The position numbers were made by a program, and so were the translations under genes. The notes beneath the pieces are model-generated. The model saw only the letters and a program-made list of their open reading frames with translations. It had not been told where the DNA came from and searched no databases. 64,000 nt of DNA from DASWIG01 sp965371445 (lineage in GTDB: Bacteria > Acidobacteriota > Thermoanaerobaculia > Multivoradales > J023), in contig CBDUYN010000007.1 in assembly GCA_965371445.1 (NCBI GenBank), positions 60,374-124,373 of the forward strand, read 5' to 3'. Of this stretch, positions 54,006-62,800 are shown one piece after another (the first letter of the stretch is position 1; every line of letters begins with the position of its first letter).

Positions 54006-56672
54006 ATGCTCGTACCCGGCTCGCGTTTTTTCATCGGCAGTCTCCTGACGGGCGCTGCGCTACTTACCCCGGCTCTCGTCCTGGCCCAGGGCGAGAGGGC
54101 GATCGAAGCCCGGACCTACATGAGCCGCCGTGCCGACGAGCCTCCCGCCATCGACGGGCGGCTCGACGACCCGGTCTGGGACACGGTCGAGTGGTCGGGC
54201 GGCTTCACGCAGAGGCAGCCTGCCGACGGCGAGGCGCCTTCGCAGCCGACGAAGTTCAAAGTCGTCTACGACGACGAGGCGCTCTACTTCGCCTTTCGCC
54301 TCTACGACGACCCGGAGCTCGTGTCACGCCTCCTGGCCCGGCGCGACCGCTTCCCCGGCGACTGGATCGAGGTCAACGTCGACAGCTACCGCGACCGCCG
54401 TACCGCCTTCTCTTTCACCTTGAGCGTCTCCGGCACCCGCGGCGACGAATTCGTCTCCAACGACGGCGATCGGTGGGACACGAACTGGGACCCCGTCTGG
54501 GACGGCGCCACCCGGGTCGACGACGATGGTTGGACGGCGGAGATGCGCATCCCTTTAAGCCAGCTGCGCTTCAGCAGCGCGGCGGAGCAGACCTGGGGGC
54601 TCCAGGTCCACCGCCGTCTTTTCCGCCTGGAGGAGCGCTCGACCTGGCAGTGGATCCCCAGGGACAGCTCCGGCTGGGTAAGCCAGTTCGGCGAGCTGCG
54701 CGGCCTGCGCGACTTGAAGCCGAAACGGCGGATCGAGCTCCTACCCTACGCCGTGGCGAGCGCCGAGAGCTTCGAGGCGGAGCCCGGCAACCCGTTTCGC
54801 GACGGCAGCGGAGGCGACACCGCCGTCGGCCTCGACGGCAAGATCGGCATCACCAACAACCTGACGGTTGATTTCACCGTCAACCCGGACTTCGGACAGG
54901 TGGAGGCCGACCCCTCGCAGGTCAACCTCACCGCCTTCGAGACTTTTTTCGCGGAAAAGCGTCCCTTCTTCATCGAGGGCAACGACATCTTCGAGTTTCG
55001 CGTCGCCCCCGCCGTCACCGGCGGCTCCTTCACCCAGGACCGGCTGTTTTACTCGCGCCGCGTCGGCCGGCGTCCCGTCTACGATCCCGACGTCCCGGAC
55101 GGCGGTTTTGCCGACACGCCTCAGAACACCACCATCGTGGGCGCCTTCAAGCTGAGCGGCAAGACCGCGGGCGGCCTTTCAATCGGCATCCTGGAAAGCG
55201 TGACGTCGAAGGAAACGGCCACGATCGACGTCGGCGGCGAGCGTAGCCGCCAGACCGTCGAGCCCTGGACGAGCTACTTCGTCGGGCGTTTGCAGCAAGA
55301 CTTCCGGGAAGGCGAGGTGCAGCTCGGCGGCATCGTGACGGCGGTCCACCGCAAGCTCGACGAAGACCACCTCGACTTCCTGCGTGAGGAGGCCTACACG
55401 GTGGGGCTTGATTTCAGCTCCTACTTCAAGGAGCGCGACTACCGGCTCGAGGCGAGCCTCGTGGCGAGCGAGCTGCGCGGCAGCGAGGAGGCGATCCATG
55501 AGGCCCAGACCTCCTCGGCCCGCTACTTCCAGCGTCCGGACAACGAGCAGGCGACGCTCGATCCGAGTCGTACGTCGCTCGGCGGTCACGCCGGCTCGGT
55601 CCGCTTCCGGCGGACGAACAACCACGACCTCATGTTCCAGACCGGCGTCGCCTGGCGCTCTCCCGGTTTCGAGGTCAACGACCTGGGCTTCATGCGCTCC
55701 GCCGACGAGATCAACCAGTTCACCTGGGTCGGCTACGTCAAGCGCCAGCCGTTCAGCATCTTCGACCGCTGGCAGTTGAACGGCAACCAGTGGCTCGACT
55801 GGGACTTCGGCGGTAACTTCCTGGGCGCGTCTTACAACGTCAACACGAACGCCCAGTTCCGCAACAAGTGGAGCGCCGGTTTCGGCCTCACCCGTTCCGA
55901 GGAATCGACCTCCAACACCCGGCTGCGCGGCGGACCTTCTTCGCGGTGGCCGGGGAATTGGAGCTACAACCTCTGGGTCAACTCCGACAGACGCCGCGAC
56001 TTCTCCTACGGCTTCGGCGGGTCCGTGACCCAGGGTGACGAGGCGAGCGCCGACGGCTGGTCGGCCTGGACGGACCTGTCAATCCGGCCCACCAACGCCA
56101 TTCGCTTCTCCCTGAGTCCCCAGTACAGGGAAAACCGGCAGGAGATGCAGTCCGTCGACACGGTCACCTCCGGCGACGCCGAGCGCTATCTCTTCGGCAG
56201 CATCGAGCAGAAGACCGTCGTGCTCACCCTGCGGATGGATTATTCCATCACGCCCAACCTGACGGTACAGCTCTACGCCTCGCCCTTTCTCTCCACCGGA
56301 CGCTACAGCGCCCACAAGCGCATCACCGACCCCAAGGCCGGGCGGTACCGGGACCGCTTCAGCGTCTTCGACGCGGAGCAGATCGCCTTCGACCCCGCGA
56401 GCGAGCTGTTCAACGTCGACGAAAACCGCGACGGTACGATCGACTACAGCTTTGGGAACCCCGACTTCGACGCCCGGGAGTTCAACTCCAACCTGGTGAT
56501 CCGCTGGGAGTACCGTCCGGGGTCGACGGCGTTCCTGGTCTGGTCCCAGGTGCGGGAAGACTTCGACCTCCTAGGCGACGATTTGGACTTCCGCCAGGAC
56601 GTCGATCAGCTTTTCTCGGCTCCTGCGCACAACGTCGTCCTGATCAAGGTCAGCAAGTGGTTCTCGCCTTAG
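54006..56672 (+). CDS. CBM9-like/DUF5916 outer-membrane protein
   Basis: The 888-residue exported protein has a signal peptide (GSLLTGAALLTPALVLAQ), a CBM9-type beta-sandwich (about 45-235; IDGRLDDPVWDTVEWSGGF, DDEALYFAFRLYDDPELV, VWDGATRVDDDGWTAEMRIP) and then the DUF5916 barrel-like region beginning with VDFTVNPDFGQVEADPSQVN and FFAEKRPFFIEGNDIFEF. The C-terminal half is a beta-barrel and ends with a Phe-Ser-Pro-type last strand (VVLIKVSKWFSP). These proteins are frequent in Acidobacteriota and Bacteroidota and may import or bind polysaccharide or other ligands; the substrate is unknown. AAGGAG lies before the ATG at 54006. Confidence 0.9.
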   Translation: MLVPGSRFFIGSLLTGAALLTPALVLAQGERAIEARTYMSRRADEPPAIDGRLDDPVWDTVEWSGGFTQRQPADGEAPSQPTKFKVVYDDEALYFAFRLYDDPELVSRLLARRDRFPGDWIEVNVDSYRDRRTAFSFTLSVSGTRGDEFVSNDGDRWDTNWDPVWDGATRVDDDGWTAEMRIPLSQLRFSSAAEQTWGLQVHRRLFRLEERSTWQWIPRDSSGWVSQFGELRGLRDLKPKRRIELLPYAVASAESFEAEPGNPFRDGSGGDTAVGLDGKIGITNNLTVDFTVNPDFGQVEADPSQVNLTAFETFFAEKRPFFIEGNDIFEFRVAPAVTGGSFTQDRLFYSRRVGRRPVYDPDVPDGGFADTPQNTTIVGAFKLSGKTAGGLSIGILESVTSKETATIDVGGERSRQTVEPWTSYFVGRLQQDFREGEVQLGGIVTAVHRKLDEDHLDFLREEAYTVGLDFSSYFKERDYRLEASLVASELRGSEEAIHEAQTSSARYFQRPDNEQATLDPSRTSLGGHAGSVRFRRTNNHDLMFQTGVAWRSPGFEVNDLGFMRSADEINQFTWVGYVKRQPFSIFDRWQLNGNQWLDWDFGGNFLGASYNVNTNAQFRNKWSAGFGLTRSEESTSNTRLRGGPSSRWPGNWSYNLWVNSDRRRDFSYGFGGSVTQGDEASADGWSAWTDLSIRPTNAIRFSLSPQYRENRQEMQSVDTVTSGDAERYLFGSIEQKTVVLTLRMDYSITPNLTVQLYASPFLSTGRYSAHKRITDPKAGRYRDRFSVFDAEQIAFDPASELFNVDENRDGTIDYSFGNPDFDAREFNSNLVIRWEYRPGSTAFLVWSQVREDFDLLGDDLDFRQDVDQLFSAPAHNVVLIKVSKWFSP

Positions 56673-56789
56673 GCTGTTCGAGGGGTGGCAAGCCACTTCA
56701 CTCCGCCGCCCGAGGTACAAGGCCCAAGTTCCAGGCCTCGGCGGCCCGCGTCCCCACCCAGGCAGGACCGTCCCGACCTCTGACGATAC

Positions 56790-57389
56790 TCAGCCGTCCG
56801 CCTGGCGGCGCTCCAGCTCCCGGACCGCCTTGCGGATTCGCTGGCGGTCGTAGCCGCGGATCACCTGACCACCCACGTCGATTACCGGGACGCCGGAGCG
56901 TCCGAACCGTTCGCTGAACTCGCGCCCGGCCTCCGGGTCCTTTTCAATGTCTTTCTCGACGAAGTCGGCCTTGAGCTCCTTCAGGAGCTGACGGGTTCGC
57001 CGGCAGTAGCCGCACCAGCTGGTCGCGTAGAGGACGATGTCCGGCCCGTTCTCGGCTTGGACGTCCGCTTTCTCTTCGGCCTCCGGGGCAGGTGGCGGAG
57101 ACGGCGGTGCCGGAAGCTCGGGACGGCGTCCCGTACGGAGCTCGGTGGTGTCGGCGCTGCCCATAAGGTCGATCTCGGCGACGGCGGCCCGGCGCTCCTC
57201 GCCGTCGAGGTCGACGTAGACGACCGTGTCGCCGTCGACTTCCCAGGAACCCTGGGTCTCGACAAGCTGGCCTTCGAGGGTGACGAGCCAGTCCGCGGCG
57301 GCCGGAAGGGCCAGCGCCGCGATGAAGATGATGGCGGAGACGGCGGCTCCGCGGTGGACGAGCTTCGGGGTGGGTGTCGTACGCGTCAT
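56790..57389 (-). CDS. Exported glutaredoxin-domain protein
   Basis: The 199-residue protein has a hydrophobic N-terminal segment (AVSAIIFIAALALPAAAD; signal peptide), a small beta-rich domain (WLVTLEGQLVETQGSWEVDG, TVVYVDLDGEERRAAVAEID), a Pro/Glu-rich linker (about 93-112) and a glutaredoxin domain with ATSWCGYCRRTRQLL (CxxC intact), EKDIEKDPEAG, SGVPVIDVGG and GYDR. A DUF4124-like start and glutaredoxin combination is known in envelope redox proteins. It should reduce or oxidise thiols in the periplasm. It is convergent with the DUF5916 gene and adjacent to an ATPase remnant. Confidence 0.88.
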   Translation of the reverse strand: MTRTTPTPKLVHRGAAVSAIIFIAALALPAAADWLVTLEGQLVETQGSWEVDGDTVVYVDLDGEERRAAVAEIDLMGSADTTELRTGRRPELPAPPSPPPAPEAEEKADVQAENGPDIVLYATSWCGYCRRTRQLLKELKADFVEKDIEKDPEAGREFSERFGRSGVPVIDVGGQVIRGYDRQRIRKAVRELERRQADG

Positions 57390-57428
57390 AGTGGGAGGAG
57401 GATATCATCGCTCAGGACCTCCAAGGCC

Positions 57429-57700
57429 TCAAGCCGCCGCTGTCCCTTGGCCCAGAAAGTCCCGGACGGCCGCGCCGAGCTCCTCAAGGCGTAGGAAGCC
57501 CACCCGGGTGGCGTCGATCTCCGCGTTTTCCCGGTCGCCGCCGTGGACGATCAAAAACCGTTCCGGACGATAGGCGTCGATGAAGCTCCTGGCGGAGCGG
57601 CTGACCTTGCCCCGCGCTTCGCCGGCCTTGAGCTCGATTCCCATTCGGCGCCCCTGACACTCGAGCACGAAGTCGACCTCAGGGCGCGGATCAGTTGCTC
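57429..57700 (-). pseudogene. C-terminal remnant of a DUF4143-type ATPase
   Basis: The minus strand encodes DPRPEVDFVLECQGRRMGIE, then LKAGEARGKVSRSARSFID and RPERFLIVHGGDRENAEID up to a stop, the C-terminal nuclease-like part of DUF4143 ATPases. No Walker A or preceding sequence of that frame is present upstream; the 5' side joins sequence of the MazF locus. It matches the remnant at 2732-2940 closely (most bases identical). A product from internal ATG codons would be only about 80 residues. Confidence 0.75.
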
Positions 57701-57826
57701 GTCCACATCGCCTCCTATCCGAGAATAGCAGGGTTGTTCTCGGGTGTCACCCGGAAACGGCAGGGTTGTTCTCGTTCGAAACGAGACGTCTGCCCTCCCA
57801 GCCCGCCGCGAGGCGTTCGCCCTTCT

Positions 57827-58171
57827 TCAGAGTCCGAGGACGAGGCGAACCCCGTCTTCGACTTCGGACAGGGTCCGTTGGTCCAAGCTCCCGACACGCT
57901 CCAGGAGGCGTCGTTTGTCGAGCGTCGCGATCTGCGAGACATTGACCACCGACGGCTTGGAGAGACCAGTCTGTCGCTTGCCGCACCGGACGTTGCCGGG
58001 GGCTTGGGCGCGGTCCAGGTTGGAGGTCAGGGTGACCGCGACGACCGTCCGGATGGGGCTTTCGTTGAAGTCGTTGATCTGCAGGATCAGGACGGGCCGC
58101 CGGTAACCGGGCTCCGATCCGAAAGGAGGCTCGAGGGCGGCCCACCAGATCTCGCCGCGGCGCACTACCAC
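57827..58171 (-). CDS. MazF/PemK-like toxin
   Basis: The 114-residue toxin starts MVVRRGEIWWAALEPPFGSE and contains YRRPVLILQINDFNESPIRT, TLTSNL and LSKPSVVNVSQIATLDKRRL, the standard MazF endoribonuclease fold with the conserved Arg, Ser/Thr and Pro residues. It ends LSEVEDGVRLVLGL, as does the remnant at 3578. It should cut mRNA at short sequences. It overlaps the antitoxin gene by 7 bases. Its size is normal and nothing points to damage. Confidence 0.9.
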   Translation of the reverse strand: MVVRRGEIWWAALEPPFGSEPGYRRPVLILQINDFNESPIRTVVAVTLTSNLDRAQAPGNVRCGKRQTGLSKPSVVNVSQIATLDKRRLLERVGSLDQRTLSEVEDGVRLVLGL

Positions 58172-58398
58172 TCCTCGCGAAGCGCCTCGAACTGGAGCTG
58201 CTCCATGACCGGGTCGAGCTCGGACGGCTCGGAGCCGTAGACCGCCTCCAACGCCTGCCGGATGTCTTCGCCACAGTGGGCCTTGACGAACGTTTCCACG
58301 GCCTGGGAGTAGAGCTGGCTTCGGGACATGCTGAGCCGTTGGGCCATACGTTCCGCGGCTTCGAAGATGGGGTTCGGTACGGAGATCGCAATCTTCAT
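58165..58398 (-). CDS. MazE-type/ribbon-helix-helix antitoxin of the MazF-like toxin
   Basis: The 77-residue protein begins MKIAISVPNPIFEAAERMAQ and RLSMSRSQLYSQAVETFVKA, a typical CopG/RHH motif, and has a C-terminal acidic segment (SEPSELDPVMEQLQFEALRE) for toxin binding. It overlaps the toxin start. The promoter has a -10 that ends 6 bases before the ATG, so the transcript would be leaderless. A direct repeat in the promoter may be its binding site. Confidence 0.87.
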   Translation of the reverse strand: MKIAISVPNPIFEAAERMAQRLSMSRSQLYSQAVETFVKAHCGEDIRQALEAVYGSEPSELDPVMEQLQFEALREEW

Positions 58399-58404
58399 GG
58401 GCTA

Positions 58405-58433
58405 AGTATGACCAGGTATGACCACCAGGTCAA
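58405..58433 (-). promoter_or_regulatory. Promoter and direct-repeat operator of the MazEF-like pair
   Basis: On the minus strand TTGACC (58433-58428) and CATACT (58410-58405) are 17 bases apart, and the -10 ends 6 bases before the ATG at 58398. On the plus strand the 9-base unit GTATGACCA is repeated at 58406 and 58416, i.e. with a 10-base period, one helical turn, as expected for cooperative RHH binding. Confidence 0.7.
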
Positions 58434-58497
58434 CCTGATCACGTGGTGGCATGAGCTCGACTCGACGAGAGCCCCCCACCGGAGGCGGGTCAGGGCC

Positions 58498-59775
58498 CTA
58501 CGAAGACGGTTGGCGGCCTTTGAACGGCCGCCGCATACCCTTCGCCCAGTCCGGCATGCCGGCCATCGCCGGACGCCCCTCGCCCTGCATGCCTTCCTGC
58601 ATCAGCTCGGCGGTGATCGTCGCCGCTCCCTTCTGGCGGGCGTAGCTTTCGATGCCTTTTTCTAGCTTGCCACGGATGAAGGCGATCGGGATCCGCTCCA
58701 GGCGGGCACGTGCCTCCGCCGACCAGACGACCTCGCCCATGTCGAGCGTCCGGCCCGTGGGCACGTGGGGGCAGGCCGTGTCCTCGCCGAGGTAGTCGCC
58801 GAGCTCCGCGTAGGCGCGGCAGCGGCAGCCGCCGCAGAGCTCCTTGTACTCGCAGGCGCCGCAGCGTCCCTTGAGCTGGTCAAGGTCGCGGAGGCGTTGG
58901 AGCACCGGGGAGCCTTGCCACACCTCGGCCAGGGACTGCTCGCGGACGTTGCCTGCCACCAAATCCATGTAGGGACAGGGCGTGACCTCGCCGCCCGGGG
59001 TGATCCGGCAGTAGTCGACGCCGGCCATACAGCCGCCGCTCTCCAAACCCGCGCGCCCGGCCTCGTACGCGATGCGTTTGAACTGCGGCGCGCACTTCGA
59101 GCGCACGAGCATCGGCTTGTAGCGCTCCTGCGCCTGGACGAGGTCGGTCAGCATCGCCTCGGTCGCCTCCGTTGTGAGCTCGTGGAGCTCGCGTCCGCGT
59201 CCGGAGCGCACCAGGAAGTAGAGGTTGAAGGACCAGACGCCGCGCTCGCGGGCGAAGTCGATCAGCTGCGGGATCTCGTCGCGGTTTTCTTCCATGACGG
59301 TGGTCTGGACGAGGACCGCGAGGCCGTGCTCCCGGCAGACGTCGAGCGCCCGGACCGAGTGTTCCCAGGAGCTCGGTCCGCCGCGGAAACGGTCGTGCTT
59401 GGCCGGATCGATCGAGTCGATCGAGATGCCGACGCCCTTGATGCCGCACTCGACCATCTTCGCGGCCACCCGGTCGTTGATCAGGACCCCGTTGGTCCCC
59501 ATGACGACCCAGAGGCCGCGGGAGGAGGCGGCGCTCGCGATCTCGAAGATGTCCTTGCGTAAAAGGGGCTCGCCGCCGGTCAGGATGAGCATCTCGGTGC
59601 CCAGGTCGACCATCTCGTCGACCAAGGCCAGGCACCGCTCGGTGTCGAGCTCCTCGGCGTCTTTCTTGCCGGCCTCCAGGTAGCAGTGAGGACAGCGGAG
59701 GTTACAGAGCTTGGTGAGGTTCCAGGAGATCAGCGAGGGGCGAAAGTCGCCGTGTTGCGCGGTGCCGGGCTCCAT
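58498..59775 (-). CDS. Radical SAM/SPASM protein with C-terminal PCP_red domain
   Basis: The 425-residue protein has the [4Fe-4S] motif CNLRCPHC (Cys24, 28, 31), GGEPLLRKD, SIDSID and a SPASM region with many cysteines (SGGCMAGVDYCRITPGG, TPCPYM, RCGACEYKELCGGCRCRAY, ACPH). It ends with a PCP_red-like domain (VVWSAEARARLERIPIAFIR, YARQKGAATITAELMQEG). The radical SAM part resembles the heme-pathway enzymes NirJ/AhbC/AhbD and PqqE-like maturases. A PCP_red tail on a radical SAM enzyme is seen in some anaerobic or acidobacterial proteins. It may act in tetrapyrrole or peptide modification; no peptide substrate gene is apparent beside it. Confidence 0.88.
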   Translation of the reverse strand: MEPGTAQHGDFRPSLISWNLTKLCNLRCPHCYLEAGKKDAEELDTERCLALVDEMVDLGTEMLILTGGEPLLRKDIFEIASAASSRGLWVVMGTNGVLINDRVAAKMVECGIKGVGISIDSIDPAKHDRFRGGPSSWEHSVRALDVCREHGLAVLVQTTVMEENRDEIPQLIDFARERGVWSFNLYFLVRSGRGRELHELTTEATEAMLTDLVQAQERYKPMLVRSKCAPQFKRIAYEAGRAGLESGGCMAGVDYCRITPGGEVTPCPYMDLVAGNVREQSLAEVWQGSPVLQRLRDLDQLKGRCGACEYKELCGGCRCRAYAELGDYLGEDTACPHVPTGRTLDMGEVVWSAEARARLERIPIAFIRGKLEKGIESYARQKGAATITAELMQEGMQGEGRPAMAGMPDWAKGMRRPFKGRQPSS

Positions 59776-59867
59776 GGTGTCGGTCCTTGCTCTTGGGTCC
59801 TCTCGTGTCCGCTACTGGCGGCACTCTATCAGGCAGGACGGCAGTATCGACGCTTTGCGAGGTCGGA

Positions 59868-62800
59868 TCACCAGCCGACCTTCTGCTCCCATTCGGGGTC
59901 GAAGCCCCAGCCCACGGAGCTCAGGCTCACGAGGTCGTTCCAGGCCTCGGCGAGGAGCACCGGCGGCACTTTGCCGAGGGGGATTCGGTGGCCGAGGTGA
60001 GAGGAGGGCGCCGCGCCGTCGCCTTTGGCCGGCTCGAAGTAGAGGCTCTTCAAGGCCACGGGGATGTCTTCCTCAGGTAAGAGGTTGCCCGAGAACTCGA
60101 TGACCGAATCGATCCCCAGGGTGTGGAAGCTCTTGCGGTAGGTGTAGAAGATGCGCCGGTTCTCGCTCCCCCCACGGACGTAGCCGAGGCGGGTGACCTC
60201 GCCGCGGAGCTTGAACGCGTCGACCATGTGACCGACGAAATCGATCGCCATGAGCTCGTGACGGCGAGCTTCGGGAAGGACGAAAGGAGCTTTGCCGAAT
60301 TGGGCGAAAATAGGCTTCGTCCCTCGCTCTCGGAAGTGGGCGAGCCAGAGATCGGCCGCCTCCTCTCCGGTGCGCAGCTGGTGGGCCAGGCGGATGAGCG
60401 TCCCGGCGGCCGGCGATCCGGCGGCCGGCGATCCGGCGGCCGGCTCGATCTCCTGACCGTGGGCGTCGACCAAAGTACCGTCGTTTCGGGGACGGAAGGT
60501 CATCACGAGGCGCGGCTCGGTCCCTCCGTCGTCCCAGGCGGCCCACACGAGGCGCGGGCAGAGGTGCCTCAAGATCGGATGCTCGGCCAGGTAGGCGCGC
60601 CACTCCGCGAAGGGCCAGCCCCGCTCGGCGCACAGGACCTCGTAGAGGCGCTCGCTTTGCTGGCGGACGATCGCTTTGACCTCTCGCCGCGCGGCCGAAA
60701 GGGTCCTTTTCGCGTCCTTCACCCGCGCCGCGTCGTCGCCGGGGGCGAGGGCAGGGATCGACTTGAGGGCACTCCCGTCGTCCGAGGTGAGCACGATGCG
60801 CAGGTCCGCGTCGAGGGCGGCGAAGATCTCTCGGCCGCCGTAGTCGAGCCGGAGCCGGGGCTCGCCGCCGTCGTCGTCGCTCTCGAAGCCGGCGTTGGGC
60901 ACGGCGCGGTCGGCCAGCTCCTCCACCGTCCAGCCGTGGCGTTCGGCGAGGAGCTCGGCCGAGCGTTCCGCCTCGCGGCCCACGCTGGCGGTACGGAAGC
61001 GGCCGGCGATCGCCACCAGCGACTGGGCGGCGGCAGGGTGGTCGATCCAGACGAGGGTACGGGTCAGGCTCTTCGACTGCGCCACGTGGTGCGGGTAGAC
61101 GCTTCGAACGTAACGTTCGACGGCCGCCGCACCGGCGGCGCCGCAGCAGGCCGCGGCCACCGAGAGGATGCCTCGGTCCCGGCTCGACGAGCCAGCCGCG
61201 ACGTCGTGGTCGATCCAGGATTCCAGGACGTATTGGCCGTAGGCGCGTCGTTCCTCGGCGCCGAAGCGGGCGACATGGCGGCGCAGGAGAGGACCCGGCT
61301 CCGGGCTCCGGAGCTTGGCGGCGCGGGCGAGGAGCCAGCGTAGGATCTCCGGCGCCACCTCCTTCCCGTCGTCGGCCCAATGGACGCTGGGCAGGCGCTC
61401 GAAGTCGAGCCAGGCGAGCTGTGGCGGCATCCCTTTCTCCAGGCCGCGCCGGGCCTCGCGGAGCAGGTCTTCGCGGTCGAGGAATCGTTCGACCGGCTCG
61501 CCGAGCCGCTCGAGGGCGGCGAGGAAGGCGGCTTTCGCCAGCTCCCGCCGCTCCTTGGCGAGCGCTTCGGTCAGCGCCGGCACGGCGCCTCGTCCTCCCA
61601 GGTCGGCCAGCCATTCCGCGGCGGCGGCGCGGACTTCCTGTTGGCTGTGGCCGAGCGCCTTGACGGCCCTTGACTCACAGTCCGGCTGGGAGGCGAGCGC
61701 TGCCTGGGCCATCGGACGCTCGACTTTCGAGGTCCCGAGGGCGACCTCCCAGAGGTAGTCGGCGAGGTTCCTCGGCAGCGCCGGCATCTGAGCCAGCACC
61801 GCGAAGGCGTTGCGGCGCAACGTGGGCTTCAAATGGCGGATCTCGACCGTCGATTCCCGCAGCTCCAGGGCTTCCTCCAGGATCGCCGGGTGGTCGGCGA
61901 AGTAAGGCCAGAGCGCGTCGTCTTCCCAGACGAAGGTGCCGTGGAAGCGGCGCGCCACGAGCCGTCCCCAGCCGAGGATCCGGGGATCGGCCCCGAGGGC
62001 TTCGAGCACCGCGGCCAGCTCGCGCAAGCTAAAGGCCGGGGCGTGACTCTTGCGATAGACCGTCGAGTAGTGGTCGAGCCGTGGCCCCAGCGCGCCGAAG
62101 GGCACGACGGCCGCTCTCTTGTCGTAACGGAGCTCACCGAGGACCCACATCAGGCGGACGAAGTGGACGGGCTCGAGCCGAGGGCTCTTGAGGAGGGTCT
62201 CCAGCGGCTGGAGGAAGTCGAAGTCCCCTTGCCACGGGAGCTCAAGCTGGAAGCGCGGCGGACGGCCGCGATAGACGAAGGTGCCGAGCGCCTCGAAGAT
62301 CCGATCGGCGTCGGCCTCGGAAAAAGTCAGCGGTTGCCGGGAGAGCGCCTCCCCGCGTTTCGCGAGCTTCTTCTGGCGAACGCCGGCCTCCCGCTCCCAA
62401 ACGCTGAGCATCCGTCGCAGGAGCTCGCGGATTTCCTCTGCGGGTGGCGCATCGACCTCGATCGGCGGCTGCGACCGCGGGCAGGACAGGATCGAGTCGG
62501 CGTCGATGTCTTTGGGAGCGCATTCCTCGGGCTCGCTCTCGACGTTCGCGGCCAGGATCTCTGCGAGCGTCGCGCGAACCCGGGTCGAGCTTTCGTCGCG
62601 GGCACGCTGGTGCAGGAAGCCCGCGACCTCGACGTCGAAAAGCTCCCAGAGGAGGAGGACGGCACGGTGGCGCTCGCCCGGGGTCCCGGCGGCGGCTTTT
62701 TGCTCGAGCAAAGGCCGCGAGGCCTCGCCGAGCCGCACGAGCAGCGCCACGGTGGCCTTGCGGACGGCCCAGGGGCTCGTGACGGCCAAGTCGACGATCA

